A stretch of 56,263 nucleotides of DNA from an uncultured bacterium (GTDB lineage Bacteria > Planctomycetota > GCA-002687715): positions 9,867-66,129 of the forward strand of contig CADEGH010000007.1 of the NCBI GenBank assembly GCA_902826835.1. Reading direction: 5' to 3'. Below the pieces are notes generated by a model. It did not search any database. It was not told the DNA's origin and saw only the letters and a list, made by a program, of their open reading frames with translations. The position numbers and the translations under genes were made by a program. Below are positions 16,141 through 25,600 of this stretch, in pieces; positions within the stretch are counted from its first letter, which is position 1, and each line of letters starts with the position of its first letter.

Positions 16141-17516
16141 ATCCCCATCTACTGGTCGTGGACGACGATCCCGACGTGCGGCGCTCGCTCGAACTCCTGC
16201 TCACCGCGGAGGGATTCGACACGAAGACCGCACCCGACGCGTCGACGGCCCGGGCGAGGATCCAGGGCGGCGAGCGCATCGATCTTTTGGTCACCGATCT
16301 AAATCTGCCGCAGGAGAGCGGTCTCGACCTCCTGAGGAGCGTGCGCGACTCGCATCCCGATCTCCCGGCGATTCTCATCACCGCCCACGCCAGCCAGGAT
16401 TCTGCCGTCATGGCGCTGAGCCTCGGAGCTACCGACTACTTGGTCAAACCGATCAAGGACATCGAGTTGCTCTTCCGGCTTCGTCGCCTTTGGCGGGAAC
16501 AGGGCCTCGCGCGCGAAAATCAAGAACTGAAGAGCCAACTGCGCACCGAGGACGGGCAACTGGCCGGCATCGTCGGGCGTCACCCCAAGATGCGCGCAAT
16601 TTTCCAGTCCGCGCGCACGGTGGCTCCGACCCGCGCCACCGTGTTGATCCACGGCGAGTCGGGCACCGGCAAAACGATGCTGGCTCGCGCCATCCATCTG
16701 CTTTCTGACCGCCCGACCGGTCCCTTCGTCGAAGTCGCCTGCGGGGCCATGCCCGAGGACTTGATCGAAAGTGAACTCTTCGGCCACCTTCGGGGAGCGT
16801 TCACGGGCGCCTTGACTGATCGACGCGGAAAGGTCGAGGCCGCTCACGGCGGAACTCTCTTCTTGGACGAGGTGGGAGTCGCCTCACCGGCACTGCAGGT
16901 GAAGCTGTTGCGGGTGCTCCAAGACCGGTCGTTCGAACGGCTCGGGAGTACCGAAACCGTGCGCGTCGACGTGCGCTTGGTCCTCGCCACCAACCGCGAT
17001 CTCGAGGCAGACGTGAAAGCCGGACGGTTTCGGGAGGACCTCTTCTACCGAATCAACGTCATGGCCTTGGAGTTGCCACCGCTTCGGGAGCGGGCCAGCG
17101 ATATCCCGGGCCTGGTTGCGACTTTCCTCGCCCACCACGCGGAATATCACAAGAAGCCGGTGCACCACATTTCTGCGGACGCCGAACTCGCGCTCCTGAC
17201 CCACGGTTGGCCGGGCAACGTGCGGGAGCTCGAAAACGTCATCGAACACGCGGTGGTGCTGTGTCCAGGAAAGACCATCCAGCGTGCGCATTTACCCAAA
17301 CGATTCGCGGAGGGGACACCGGCCGCCACCTCTCTCCTCGCTCCGCTGAAAGACGCGATCGCTCCCACCGAGCGGGCTCATCTCGTCAATGTGCTCAGGT
17401 TCACGAAAGGCAACCGGGGCGCCGCAGCCGATATTCTCGGGGTCAATCGATCCACCCTCTTCAACAAAATGCGGAAGTACGAGCTCTTCGACGAAGACTT
17501 CGGGGAGGGAACATGA
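16137..17516 (+). CDS. NtrC-family sigma-54-dependent response regulator
   Basis: A 459-residue transcription activator. Receiver: acidic pocket DDD 9-11, phospho-acceptor Asp54 and Lys104. Sigma-54 interaction AAA+ domain: Walker A GESGTGKT 173-180, the GAFTGA loop 220-225 that contacts sigma-54, and Walker B LFLDEV 241-246. A C-terminal Fis-type helix-turn-helix ends in GNRGAAADILGVNRSTLFNKMRKY. The start is fixed by ATGA overlap with the kinase and GGGAG upstream. By position (kinase - activator - TPR protein beside an XrtA-type glycan locus) it resembles PrsR and probably drives sigma-54 promoters of the envelope polysaccharide system. I found no convincing -24/-12 promoter in the gaps. 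Confidence 0.94.
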   Translation: MNPHLLVVDDDPDVRRSLELLLTAEGFDTKTAPDASTARARIQGGERIDLLVTDLNLPQESGLDLLRSVRDSHPDLPAILITAHASQDSAVMALSLGATDYLVKPIKDIELLFRLRRLWREQGLARENQELKSQLRTEDGQLAGIVGRHPKMRAIFQSARTVAPTRATVLIHGESGTGKTMLARAIHLLSDRPTGPFVEVACGAMPEDLIESELFGHLRGAFTGALTDRRGKVEAAHGGTLFLDEVGVASPALQVKLLRVLQDRSFERLGSTETVRVDVRLVLATNRDLEADVKAGRFREDLFYRINVMALELPPLRERASDIPGLVATFLAHHAEYHKKPVHHISADAELALLTHGWPGNVRELENVIEHAVVLCPGKTIQRAHLPKRFAEGTPAATSLLAPLKDAIAPTERAHLVNVLRFTKGNRGAAADILGVNRSTLFNKMRKYELFDEDFGEGT

Positions 17517-20500
17517 AGAAATTCATCACCTTCGGCCTGTTATTGGCGGTGACCGGGCTCATCGTACTTTTCGCGACTTCGGGTGGCGATTACCTGGCCC
17601 TCGGCAAGCAGGCGTTTTTGGACCAACAGTGGACCAAGGCGGCGAACTATTTCTCCGTCTGTGACCCCTCGGAGGTCCGAGGTGAGGCGCTCCTCTTTTA
17701 CGGGACGAGCCGAATCCGCCAGGGGATGTCCGGTAGCGAGCAAGGTCACGCCCTCCTGGCGAAAATCGAAGCCGATCCAAAGCTCGGCGCCCGTGCGACG
17801 CTCCAGAGAATCCGCGGCTACGTCAGTGCCAACGACCCCGTGGCGGCTCTGGCGACCGCCAAGTCGGCCCTCGAAAAGCACGGGCCGCACCCAGTGCGCG
17901 AAGAAGCCGCGCTCGAAGCGAGGATCAACGCTTTTCGATTGAGCTTCGGGGCGACCGACAAGTTCTGGTTCGAAATCGGTGGAGCCAACATCGCTCGACG
18001 CAGTCGTAGTCGCATGGAGAGGATCGTCTCAAGTTCGCCGGAGACCTACGAGAAGGACTTCGAACAAGAATACATGGCGCTGGCGCGCGAGCCGGCCGGC
18101 AAGGGCTCCGAACCCCTGAGGAAGTTGATCGCGGACATCAGGACTGATCTGAGTTCACTTCTGCCGGACGCGGAACAACTCTTGGATCGCAATCCCGCGG
18201 CCTATTACGTCGCTGCCTTCGTGGCGCAGACTGCCGCCTCCGCCAAGAACAGCGATTTGGCGGAGAAGGCGGGCTCGCTGGTCCTCCGCTTGGTATCCGA
18301 AGAACTGGCGGAACCCGAGTTGCGTTTCGCCCTCGAATACGCGCGACGCGACGCGCTCACTTCGCTTTGTTCCGCACTCGAGCAGACGAAGAATATCTCC
18401 CGTGCCATCGAGATCTTGGAAGCGAATCGCGCGAACTTCTTGAATCCCGGTCATGTCGACGACCGGCTCGGACGCCTGTACCACATCGCCGGCGAGCACA
18501 AGAAGCTCGACGCCCTCGCCACCAAGTGGCTCAAGCGCGAGCCCACGAATTCCTATGCGGCGTTCTACCGGGGCAGCGCGATCTTCGGCCTCGGCGAAGC
18601 CAGGTTGGCACTTCCTTACCTCGAACGGTCCGCTGCGGCCGATCCGAACAACGCGACATTCCAAAAAGTTCTCGGCCAAGCACTGGTAGCGGAAAAACAA
18701 TTCGCCCGAGCGATCCCGTGCCTCGACCGAGCCGCGAAGACCGACCCTTGGGACTTCGAAATCACCTACACTCAAGCCCAGGCGTTGGTGGCCGCTGGGG
18801 ACGCGAGCCAAGCCCGCACCAAACTGCGGGATGCGATTCAGCAGTATTGGCGCAGCCAGGATTCTCCCGGGAACCAGAAGCTGGCCCCGTATCTGCGCGA
18901 GCTCTACCAGGCGGTCGGCCAAGACATCGGATCCTTGAAGGTAGCGCAAGACCTCTACAACGCGGAACCCACCAATCCCTTCGTCGCGCTGCGTTACGCC
19001 CAACTTCTGGCCGAATCCGGCGGTCAAAAGGAGGCGCTCGAACTCGCATTGCGAGTCGGAGACAAAAACCCGAAGATGAACGACGCCTGGCGCTTGGCCG
19101 CCCGAATCGCCTTCGACAAGGCCGATTTTGCGGCGTGTCGGCGCGCTCTCGATCGACTCGAACCGCTCCTCACCGCTCCCGATGCCACCCTTCCGTTCAT
19201 GCGGGGAAGAATGCTCTTGAGCGAAGGGAAGACAGCGCAGGCACGAGGGCTCCTCAAGACGGCCGCCAACCTCGATCCGAACCTGATTGCGGTGGACTAC
19301 GCGCTGCTTGAGCTTGAGAACAAGGAAGGTCGCCACGGCGCCTGCCTCGACTTGGCCACGCGATTGCTCGACAAATTCCCCGACGACTTGGAGGTCAAGC
19401 GGGCCTTGGTGGACGCTTACCGCGGCCTCGGGCAGGAAGACAAGGCACTGGAAACCACGAAGGCGATCCTCGAAGCTCACCGCGGGGTTCACCCTCTCGA
19501 TTTCCTTCTCAAAGCCGCACAGCTGTTCCGCTCCGCCAAGGACGCGAAGTCCGCCCAGCTCGCGCTCGCCCAAGCCGCCGAGCAGAGTCAGGACAATCCC
19601 ATTGGCCTGATCAGCATCGGCCAAGCCATGCTCGAAGTTCAACAGTACCGGCCCGCCATGGAATGTGCGGAACGGGCGATCAAGCTGGCTCGCGATGTAT
19701 CGCTGCGAAGGCGCGCCCGCGACCTCTTGCTCAGGTCTTCCCACTACGCGCAAGATTGGGTCGTGGCGTACACCGCGGCGGCCGAAATGAAGAGGGAGCG
19801 CCTGCTTCCGGAGGACTTGCTCACCACGTTCGCGGCGAGCCGCGCCGCCTGGCCGGAGACCCTGGCCGCGGCCAAGGGGACAGGCCCCATGGGCGGTGCC
19901 CCTGCGTACATCTTGATCTCGGCCAGCCAGGCCCTCGTGGCCTTGGGATTCCTCGCCGAGGCGGAAATCTGGCTGCAGTCGTTCTCGGGCAAGGTCCCGG
20001 AGCGCCGTGCGGAGGCCGACGTTTTCATGGCCATCGTGGAGGCCGATTTGCAGGATCCGACCCGAGCCGTCAAGCGATTTCGCAGCGCCCTTGCCCAGGC
20101 ACCGAAGGTCGACCCGTCCTCGGCCGGCAGCGCGTTGATCAAACGCCTGATCTCCCGAGATGCCAAGGGCGAGGCGTTGGAGATCGCGTCCTTGATCATG
20201 CAGCGTCCCCGAGTCAACCCCGAGTTGCGCATCACCTGCGCTCGCGCCGCGGTTGAGGCAGGCGAACTGAGCCTCGCGGTGTCGTGGCTGCGATCGGCTC
20301 CGAAGGGGGAACGCACGGACCGGTTGGTCGCTCTCGAAGCGGCCCTCCATCTCGTGACCGGCCAGTCCTTACAAAGCGTTGTGGATCTCAAGAACGCCCC
20401 TGGTCCGGATTCGAGAAGGATCGCGGAGTTGGCGGCTGCCCAGGGGACCAACCCGGCGCTGCCTCCTTCCTCGATCGCCCATTGGCTCAAGAAGTTGCGG

Positions 20501-21481
20501 GAGGCGAAATTCGAGGAGGCCACCGCCGGAATCGCCGCCCTCCGGGATGTCCCCGAGCCGGCGAAGCCGATGCTCCTAAAACTCGTCACGAGCCTAAAAA
20601 GTGCATCTGCGCTCGCTCCCGAACGGGTGCAGCGCTTGATCCCGGCCTTTGCCGCGATGTCGGTAGGTCTCATGCCGAGGCGTGCGGCCTCGGAGATTGA
20701 GGCGCTCCGCCAAGAACTCCCGGAAGCCTCGGCCGCCCTCTCCGCGCTGCTCGTCACCGCCTCCCTGATTTCGCGGGACCCGGTCGCCCAAGACCTGGCA
20801 TTCGAGCGCACAACCAAGGGGCCGGTCGAGTTCGAAGTGTTCTGCGCCGCCATCGAGAAAGCCCGGCAAGGAGCTCCCGCGCTCACGAAGTCCCTGGACG
20901 AGGCAAAACCGAGTGCGCGAGATTGGCCGACTCTGTTGGTCGCGATTGCCACTGAACTAGCCCGTCAGGGCAACTCGGCCGCCGCGTTCGCGGCCTACTC
21001 GCTCCTGCCGGATCAGAAGTACTCCGACTCCACGCGAGTGAATGTCTGCATCGAGCGACTCCAATTCGAGTTGGCGAGTCGGCTGGCCCAACCCCTCATC
21101 AAAACTCCGCCCCACTCTGATCCGAACATCGAGGCGGTGGCGGTGCTCGGGATTCTCAGGAACCCGGATCGGACCGAACCGGGACTTCCTCGCGCCCAGG
21201 CCCTGCTCTCCGACGGGGCGAAGCGCGCGCGCATTCATCCTTTGCTCAGGTTGGAATTGCAGCTCAAGATCGACGACCAAAACCTCGCCCAGTACCTCAA
21301 TGAAGCCCTGAGCGCCGCCCCCTATCAGAGCTGGACCATAGACCAGGTCTGCGAAATCCTCCGACGGGCTCGGCGCGCGCCGGAAACCGTCACCGCGCTC
21401 GAAGACTGCCTCGACCTCTTGGACCCGAACAACTCGGTGCGGCGACTGCTTCGACAGGATCGACCGGCAAGTTTGTTCTGA
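17513..21481 (+). CDS. Large membrane-anchored TPR-repeat protein (PrsT-like)
   Basis: A 1322-residue protein. ATG 17513 overlaps the activator stop as ATGA and follows GGGAGGGA; the N-terminus (MKKFITFGLLLAVTGLIVLF) is a signal anchor. The rest is a long array of tetratricopeptide-like helical pairs, for example SYAAFYRGSAIFGLGEARLALPYL and YAQLLAESGGQKEALELALRV, probably extracytoplasmic. TPR arrays are scaffolds for protein complexes. PrsT proteins of XrtA/PEP-CTERM loci are similar but usually shorter, around 900 residues. It is the last gene of the kinase-regulator operon and converges on the polysaccharide genes after a 60-nt gap without an evident terminator. Confidence 0.85.
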   Translation: MKKFITFGLLLAVTGLIVLFATSGGDYLALGKQAFLDQQWTKAANYFSVCDPSEVRGEALLFYGTSRIRQGMSGSEQGHALLAKIEADPKLGARATLQRIRGYVSANDPVAALATAKSALEKHGPHPVREEAALEARINAFRLSFGATDKFWFEIGGANIARRSRSRMERIVSSSPETYEKDFEQEYMALAREPAGKGSEPLRKLIADIRTDLSSLLPDAEQLLDRNPAAYYVAAFVAQTAASAKNSDLAEKAGSLVLRLVSEELAEPELRFALEYARRDALTSLCSALEQTKNISRAIEILEANRANFLNPGHVDDRLGRLYHIAGEHKKLDALATKWLKREPTNSYAAFYRGSAIFGLGEARLALPYLERSAAADPNNATFQKVLGQALVAEKQFARAIPCLDRAAKTDPWDFEITYTQAQALVAAGDASQARTKLRDAIQQYWRSQDSPGNQKLAPYLRELYQAVGQDIGSLKVAQDLYNAEPTNPFVALRYAQLLAESGGQKEALELALRVGDKNPKMNDAWRLAARIAFDKADFAACRRALDRLEPLLTAPDATLPFMRGRMLLSEGKTAQARGLLKTAANLDPNLIAVDYALLELENKEGRHGACLDLATRLLDKFPDDLEVKRALVDAYRGLGQEDKALETTKAILEAHRGVHPLDFLLKAAQLFRSAKDAKSAQLALAQAAEQSQDNPIGLISIGQAMLEVQQYRPAMECAERAIKLARDVSLRRRARDLLLRSSHYAQDWVVAYTAAAEMKRERLLPEDLLTTFAASRAAWPETLAAAKGTGPMGGAPAYILISASQALVALGFLAEAEIWLQSFSGKVPERRAEADVFMAIVEADLQDPTRAVKRFRSALAQAPKVDPSSAGSALIKRLISRDAKGEALEIASLIMQRPRVNPELRITCARAAVEAGELSLAVSWLRSAPKGERTDRLVALEAALHLVTGQSLQSVVDLKNAPGPDSRRIAELAAAQGTNPALPPSSIAHWLKKLREAKFEEATAGIAALRDVPEPAKPMLLKLVTSLKSASALAPERVQRLIPAFAAMSVGLMPRRAASEIEALRQELPEASAALSALLVTASLISRDPVAQDLAFERTTKGPVEFEVFCAAIEKARQGAPALTKSLDEAKPSARDWPTLLVAIATELARQGNSAAAFAAYSLLPDQKYSDSTRVNVCIERLQFELASRLAQPLIKTPPHSDPNIEAVAVLGILRNPDRTEPGLPRAQALLSDGAKRARIHPLLRLELQLKIDDQNLAQYLNEALSAAPYQSWTIDQVCEILRRARRAPETVTALEDCLDLLDPNNSVRRLLRQDRPASLF

Positions 21482-21541
21482 TCGACCACCGTCCGGCCGC
21501 CATCGCCGACCCGAATCAGCTCCTCCGCGCGCCGCCTAAGA

Positions 21542-22402
21542 TCACAGACGGCCCGCGTCCCTGAGCACCTCCCGAAGCGGCGCAAATCGAAAGAGGCCGA
21601 GCAGCCGATCCAAGCGGGCGGCAGTGTGCCGCAGGTTCGTGTAGTGGCGAAACGCCTTCAAACGGCTCGTCCGCTTCCGCAAGTCCGGTTGGTCGGGATC
21701 CACCTCCCACGGGTGGAGGTAGAAGACAGCGGGCCTTCCCTCGCGATTCACCCGATCGAGGCCAAACTTGGTGACAAGGAACGGAAGGAGCCGAAAGTAA
21801 CCGCCTCCCGAGACCGGGATCTTCTGGCCCCACACACGCGCGACCGTCATCGGAAACTCCGTGATGGTGCGACCGGACGGCGTGGTCAAGTCGTGAATGA
21901 CCTCCTGGGCGCCCGGGATTCCGTAGTCGGGATGGCGCACCGGAAAGACACTCGAGTCGTAACGGTAGCCCTCATCCAGGAGCAAGTCGAGGCCGTGCTG
22001 GGTGGAACTTACGATGCTGAAAGACGGGGCGCGGAAGCCCAACACCACCTGCCCGGAGAGATCTTCCAAGCACCGCTTCGAGTCGCGGAGCTCGGTGCGC
22101 AAGGCTTCCGGGGAGAGCTTGGTCAGCGGCGTGTGCGAATACCCGTGGCTGGCGACCTCGTGGCCACGCGCCGCGATCTCCCTGATCAGGGCGGGGTCGC
22201 GTTCCGCGACGCATCCCAAACAGAAGAACGTCCCCTTGACTCCGTGGGAGTCGAGCAGATCCAAGATCCGAATGGTATTGGCAGTCACCCGTGAAGGAAG
22301 AGATCCCCACTCGCTGCGGGGAATACCGGCCTGAAAATTGAGGACTTGATAGTAGTCCTCGACGTCCACCGAGAAAGCGTTCTTGACGGGCGACGCCGGC
22401 AT
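21542..22402 (-). CDS. Polysaccharide deacetylase, XrtA-locus type (DUF3473 C-terminus)
   Basis: A 286-residue NodB-fold deacetylase. The N-terminal NAFSVDVEDYYQV contains the catalytic/metal aspartates, and ASHGYSHTPL carries the HxxxH metal ligands. FRAPSFSI and FYLHPWEVDPDQP are hallmarks of the subgroup found in exosortase A (PEP-CTERM) loci. It would remove acetyl groups from an N-acetylated glycan, in keeping with amino sugars made by the genes further on. No signal peptide is visible. It is the last gene of the leftward block and lies 8 nt after the sugar transferase. Confidence 0.9.
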   Translation of the reverse strand: MPASPVKNAFSVDVEDYYQVLNFQAGIPRSEWGSLPSRVTANTIRILDLLDSHGVKGTFFCLGCVAERDPALIREIAARGHEVASHGYSHTPLTKLSPEALRTELRDSKRCLEDLSGQVVLGFRAPSFSIVSSTQHGLDLLLDEGYRYDSSVFPVRHPDYGIPGAQEVIHDLTTPSGRTITEFPMTVARVWGQKIPVSGGGYFRLLPFLVTKFGLDRVNREGRPAVFYLHPWEVDPDQPDLRKRTSRLKAFRHYTNLRHTAARLDRLLGLFRFAPLREVLRDAGRL

Positions 22403-22410
22403 GGTCCGAA

Positions 22411-23025
22411 TCAGTGCGCGCCTTTTCCGGTCAAGCGGCGGAACGTCAAGAATAGGATGGCGATGTCAACCATCAGACACATCTTCTTGATGTAGAGCAG
22501 GTCGTAAGCCAACTTTTTGCGCACATCCCGGGCGGTGGTGTCGTAGTGGTGGCACACCTGGGCCAGGCCGGTGATCCCCGGCTTGACCAGCAGCCGATGT
22601 TCGTAGCTCGGAATGGAGTCTTTGAACTGATCCACAAAGACCGGTCGCTCAGGGCGTGGTCCCACGATGCTCATTTGGCCAAGCAAGACATTCAGGAGCT
22701 GGGGCACTTCGTCTAAATGAGAAGCGCGCAGGAACTTTCCGAGACGAGTGATTCGGGGGTCATTGGCCTGCGCCCAGACCGGGCCGGTTTTGTCTTCGGC
22801 GTCGCACACCATGGTCCGAAGCTTCAGGATGCCGAAGGTCCGACCATGCTGGCCAACTCGGGTCTGGATGAAGAAAACCGGCCCCGGACTCGTCCATTTG
22901 ATGAGTAGGCCAAGCAGCGCGAGGATCGGCAAGAACACGACGATGCCCACCAGCGCGCAAGCGCGGTCGAAGACCTCCTTCACCAGGAGGAAGCGACGTC
23001 TCAGTAGCAAGGAAGCCAAAGTCAT
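22411..23025 (-). CDS. Undecaprenyl-phosphate sugar transferase (initiating, short form)
   Basis: A 204-residue bacterial sugar transferase (WcaJ/EpsL C-terminal family). One membrane helix (about 25-43) is followed by the catalytic part: GPVFFIQTRVGQHGRTF, KLRTMV, SHLDEVPQLLNVLLGQMS (Asp-Glu pair) and IVGPRPE. It would attach the first sugar phosphate to the lipid carrier at the cytoplasmic face. The N-terminal multi-helix domain of WbaP-type enzymes is absent. ATG 23025 is used; a TTG at 23058 is an alternative and neither has a good ribosome site. A 280-nt gap upstream suggests its own promoter. Confidence 0.9.
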   Translation of the reverse strand: MTLASLLLRRRFLLVKEVFDRACALVGIVVFLPILALLGLLIKWTSPGPVFFIQTRVGQHGRTFGILKLRTMVCDAEDKTGPVWAQANDPRITRLGKFLRASHLDEVPQLLNVLLGQMSIVGPRPERPVFVDQFKDSIPSYEHRLLVKPGITGLAQVCHHYDTTARDVRKKLAYDLLYIKKMCLMVDIAILFLTFRRLTGKGAH

Positions 23026-23305
23026 GGGGGGGTGGTTGGGGGCTGCCAGGCGGGGCAATCCTCAAACTCCACTCAAGCCGGGTTGATGAATCTATGTCGC
23101 TTCTCCATGGGGCACTGGAGAAGCTGGTCCTAAGGGCGGTTCGGGCTATCCGCGGACGCAGGAGAGTCTACTCCAAGGGTCCGCGCGGTCAACCGCGCCA
23201 ACCCCCGATTCGACCCTCCATCATCGTCCAAAGCCGGACTCGGCCTGAGCCACGCCGGGTGGGGACGGAAGCTGCCAGGAACAGAGAATTCCGCCCCGTG
23301 ACCTT
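23026..23305. other. Largest intergenic gap (280 bp)
   Basis: No coding sequence or RNA gene is recognisable. It holds a GC-rich hairpin GCGCGG-TCAA-CCGCGC (23183-23198) without a T-run, and a weak minus-strand -10-like TAGATT (23094-23089) without a matching -35. It should contain the promoter of the sugar transferase - deacetylase pair and the end of the upstream transcript. Confidence 0.4.
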
Positions 23306-25600
23306 TCAGTCGGGACTCGGAATTCGTTGCAAACCGGGCGTAGAAGTTCGACGGCTCAGGTTCCAAACCCTGATGGTCCGGCCGGGATCCCGGTCCGCAT
23401 ACTCAGACCCGAACTCCACGGCGTCGAAGTTCCGCTGCAGCTCGGAGTAAAACTCCGCCCAATCGGGAAACACCCGTTTCTTCGTGGGGATCAGGTAGTT
23501 GTCGTAAGTGGTTCGTGCGCTGACAAACCAGTCGATGGCCGCCCCTTTCGGCCACTTCGCGGGGAACCACCACTCGGACACCGGGGAAGGGCGACGCCAG
23601 ATCTCCACCAGCGAAAGACTGTCCTCCGTGAGGCGAAACTGGGCTCGAGCCTCATCCAACCGTGCCGGCATCGCCGCATCCAGGGTCGATCCGCTCAGCC
23701 CCTCGCGTTCGAGCTGTTTGCGCACAAAGCCGGGTAGGACGGCGGCAAACTCCCTCCGAAAAACTCCCAGCGCGGTCGTCGGAGCGTCTTTGGCCTCGAC
23801 CGTCGTCAGGATCCGGTTGGCCAACAAACCGAATGGGGAACGGGGCCACAGGTCGTTGTAAGCGTTGGATCCGGGACGACGCCTCTCCCAAGACTCCGCA
23901 AACCAGTCCTTGTCCAGCACCAGGGCGTCGTAGGCCGGCCGGTCCGAGCTCAAGCGGGCCCGCTGGCGAAACGTCCAATAGAATCGATAGCTCGCGAGAG
24001 TGCGAATGTCGTCGGTGGCCCAAGCGATTTCCAACGCCCGATTCGGATCGTCGGTCGGTTTGGAGCGCGCGGTTTTGAGCGCCTCCCGGTAAATCGCATC
24101 CATCCGGTCCACGATCCCGACCATCGTCTTCGATCGCTCCTCGCTCACTTGGAACGGGAGCCAATCGCGGTCGTTGATAAGGGGAGTTCCTGATGGCAGC
24201 CGGGCTTCCAGCCAACGGAGGGCTTGGACCCGCGGATCGCTGGCGAGTCGGCGTTGGTTCAACCGCAGGATCACATCTCCCGGCCAGTTCGGGACCGGTA
24301 GAAGGCACCCGAAGGCGAGTGCGGCGGTAATGGCCCCGGCCTTCCCCCGAGCGGGCGGCAGCCACTTCGCGAGGCCCTCCCCCACGCACCGGGCGCCAAT
24401 CGCTCCCAGGAGGGCGAGCAGGGGAAAGAGGCTCGCGAGATGACGGGGTTCGCAGAGGATGCGGTTGGCAAACGCGATAAAGAAGCCCGTCCACACCGCT
24501 GCGAAGGCGAGGAACAACACCTCGAGAGATTGGCGTCGCTCGGCCGCGGCCCCCCCCCGTTTCATCCACTTGACCAAGCCGAATAGCGACCCGACCAGGG
24601 CCAGGGCGAGAATCCACCGGCCGGCGCCGCGCCCGTCTTGGAGCACCCGCCAGGAGTGACCGAGGGCCTTGGTCAGGGTCATCGACCCTGGTTCGGCGCC
24701 TCCGAGAGACATCACCTCCGGTTCGGCGACCAGGAGCGAAAACAATCCATCCAGGCGGCGCAAGAGAAATCGCCACGCCGGCATGACCTGCGAGTCGATC
24801 GCCTTTTCATTCAGGAAATTGAACGGGCTGCCTACAAAAAACCCGACGAGCCAGGAGATGCCACCGAGCAGGAGCGGCCACTGCCGGCGCAGGAACGACT
24901 TTCTCGTCGTGTCCTCCGGTCGGAGGAGATGGGCCACCAGGAGCGGCACCAGCATTCCCATCGGATGGTACTTGGTGGCGGTCCCGAGGCCGGCGAATAG
25001 TCCCGACTTCCAATACCAGGAGGTGCCGCCCCCCCGCACGATCATGATCTGGGGCAGAAGCGCCAAGAGGGTAAAGAGGGCCGACAGGATGTCCTTCTTG
25101 ACTTCTTGACTGGCTCCGACGTGGCCAACGCTCGCGATGAGCAGGCCCGCGGCGGCGAGCCCGACGGCCGTGCCGTACAGACGCCGGCCCGCCAAGTACA
25201 GAACCAGGACGGAAGCCAGCGCGAACGCCAGGCCCGTCAGTCGCCCGATCAAGAGAAAGGGGCCCGGATTCGAGAACCAGCGCGCGCCAAACTCTTCGGG
25301 GCTCTGCCATGCTCCGAGCACGCGCCCCACTCCGTAGTACGCTCCGTATTCGAGAAGCCAGACGTAGTAACCGAACGCCGGCTTATTGAACCAATTCGGA
25401 TCCAGAGTGCGATGCGCGGCCAACCGGAAGGTGTGCTCAATGTTGAAGGTCTCGTCCTTGTAGAAACTGAACGGATACCCCTGTCCGAAGCACCCTCCGA
25501 GACGTGTCCCCAACACCAAGGCAATCAGCAACACCAGGGCGAGACCGTGTCTGGACCCGAGTCCGAAGCAGCGGCCGATACGAATCCGAGGGGCCTTCAT
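23306..25600 (-). CDS. GT-C glycosyltransferase (PMT/ArnT-like membrane protein)
   Basis: A 764-residue polytopic membrane protein. After a first helix (LALVLLIALVLGTRL) comes FYKDETFNIEH, the Asp-Glu motif in the first periplasmic loop of lipid-phosphosugar-dependent GT-C enzymes (GT39/GT83). About ten more hydrophobic segments follow, then a hydrophilic C-terminal domain of about 300 residues. It would move a sugar from a polyprenyl-phosphate donor to a protein or glycan outside the membrane. The GT2 DPM1-like enzyme at 32775-33521 could make that donor. ATG 25600 overlaps the ligase stop as ATGA; the earlier in-frame 45 residues are not convincing. Confidence 0.82.
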   Translation of the reverse strand: MKAPRIRIGRCFGLGSRHGLALVLLIALVLGTRLGGCFGQGYPFSFYKDETFNIEHTFRLAAHRTLDPNWFNKPAFGYYVWLLEYGAYYGVGRVLGAWQSPEEFGARWFSNPGPFLLIGRLTGLAFALASVLVLYLAGRRLYGTAVGLAAAGLLIASVGHVGASQEVKKDILSALFTLLALLPQIMIVRGGGTSWYWKSGLFAGLGTATKYHPMGMLVPLLVAHLLRPEDTTRKSFLRRQWPLLLGGISWLVGFFVGSPFNFLNEKAIDSQVMPAWRFLLRRLDGLFSLLVAEPEVMSLGGAEPGSMTLTKALGHSWRVLQDGRGAGRWILALALVGSLFGLVKWMKRGGAAAERRQSLEVLFLAFAAVWTGFFIAFANRILCEPRHLASLFPLLALLGAIGARCVGEGLAKWLPPARGKAGAITAALAFGCLLPVPNWPGDVILRLNQRRLASDPRVQALRWLEARLPSGTPLINDRDWLPFQVSEERSKTMVGIVDRMDAIYREALKTARSKPTDDPNRALEIAWATDDIRTLASYRFYWTFRQRARLSSDRPAYDALVLDKDWFAESWERRRPGSNAYNDLWPRSPFGLLANRILTTVEAKDAPTTALGVFRREFAAVLPGFVRKQLEREGLSGSTLDAAMPARLDEARAQFRLTEDSLSLVEIWRRPSPVSEWWFPAKWPKGAAIDWFVSARTTYDNYLIPTKKRVFPDWAEFYSELQRNFDAVEFGSEYADRDPGRTIRVWNLSRRTSTPGLQRIPSPD

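Noticed and set aside
18155..20350. A 731-codon open frame on the minus strand
   Set aside because: Antisense to the TPR gene, whose start is fixed by ATGA overlap; no recognisable domain.
23111..23126. Sigma-54-like GGCAC-N7-GC element
   Set aside because: It is on the plus strand and points into the 3' end of the GT-C gene, with no plus-strand gene downstream; TT of the -12 box is also replaced by AA.
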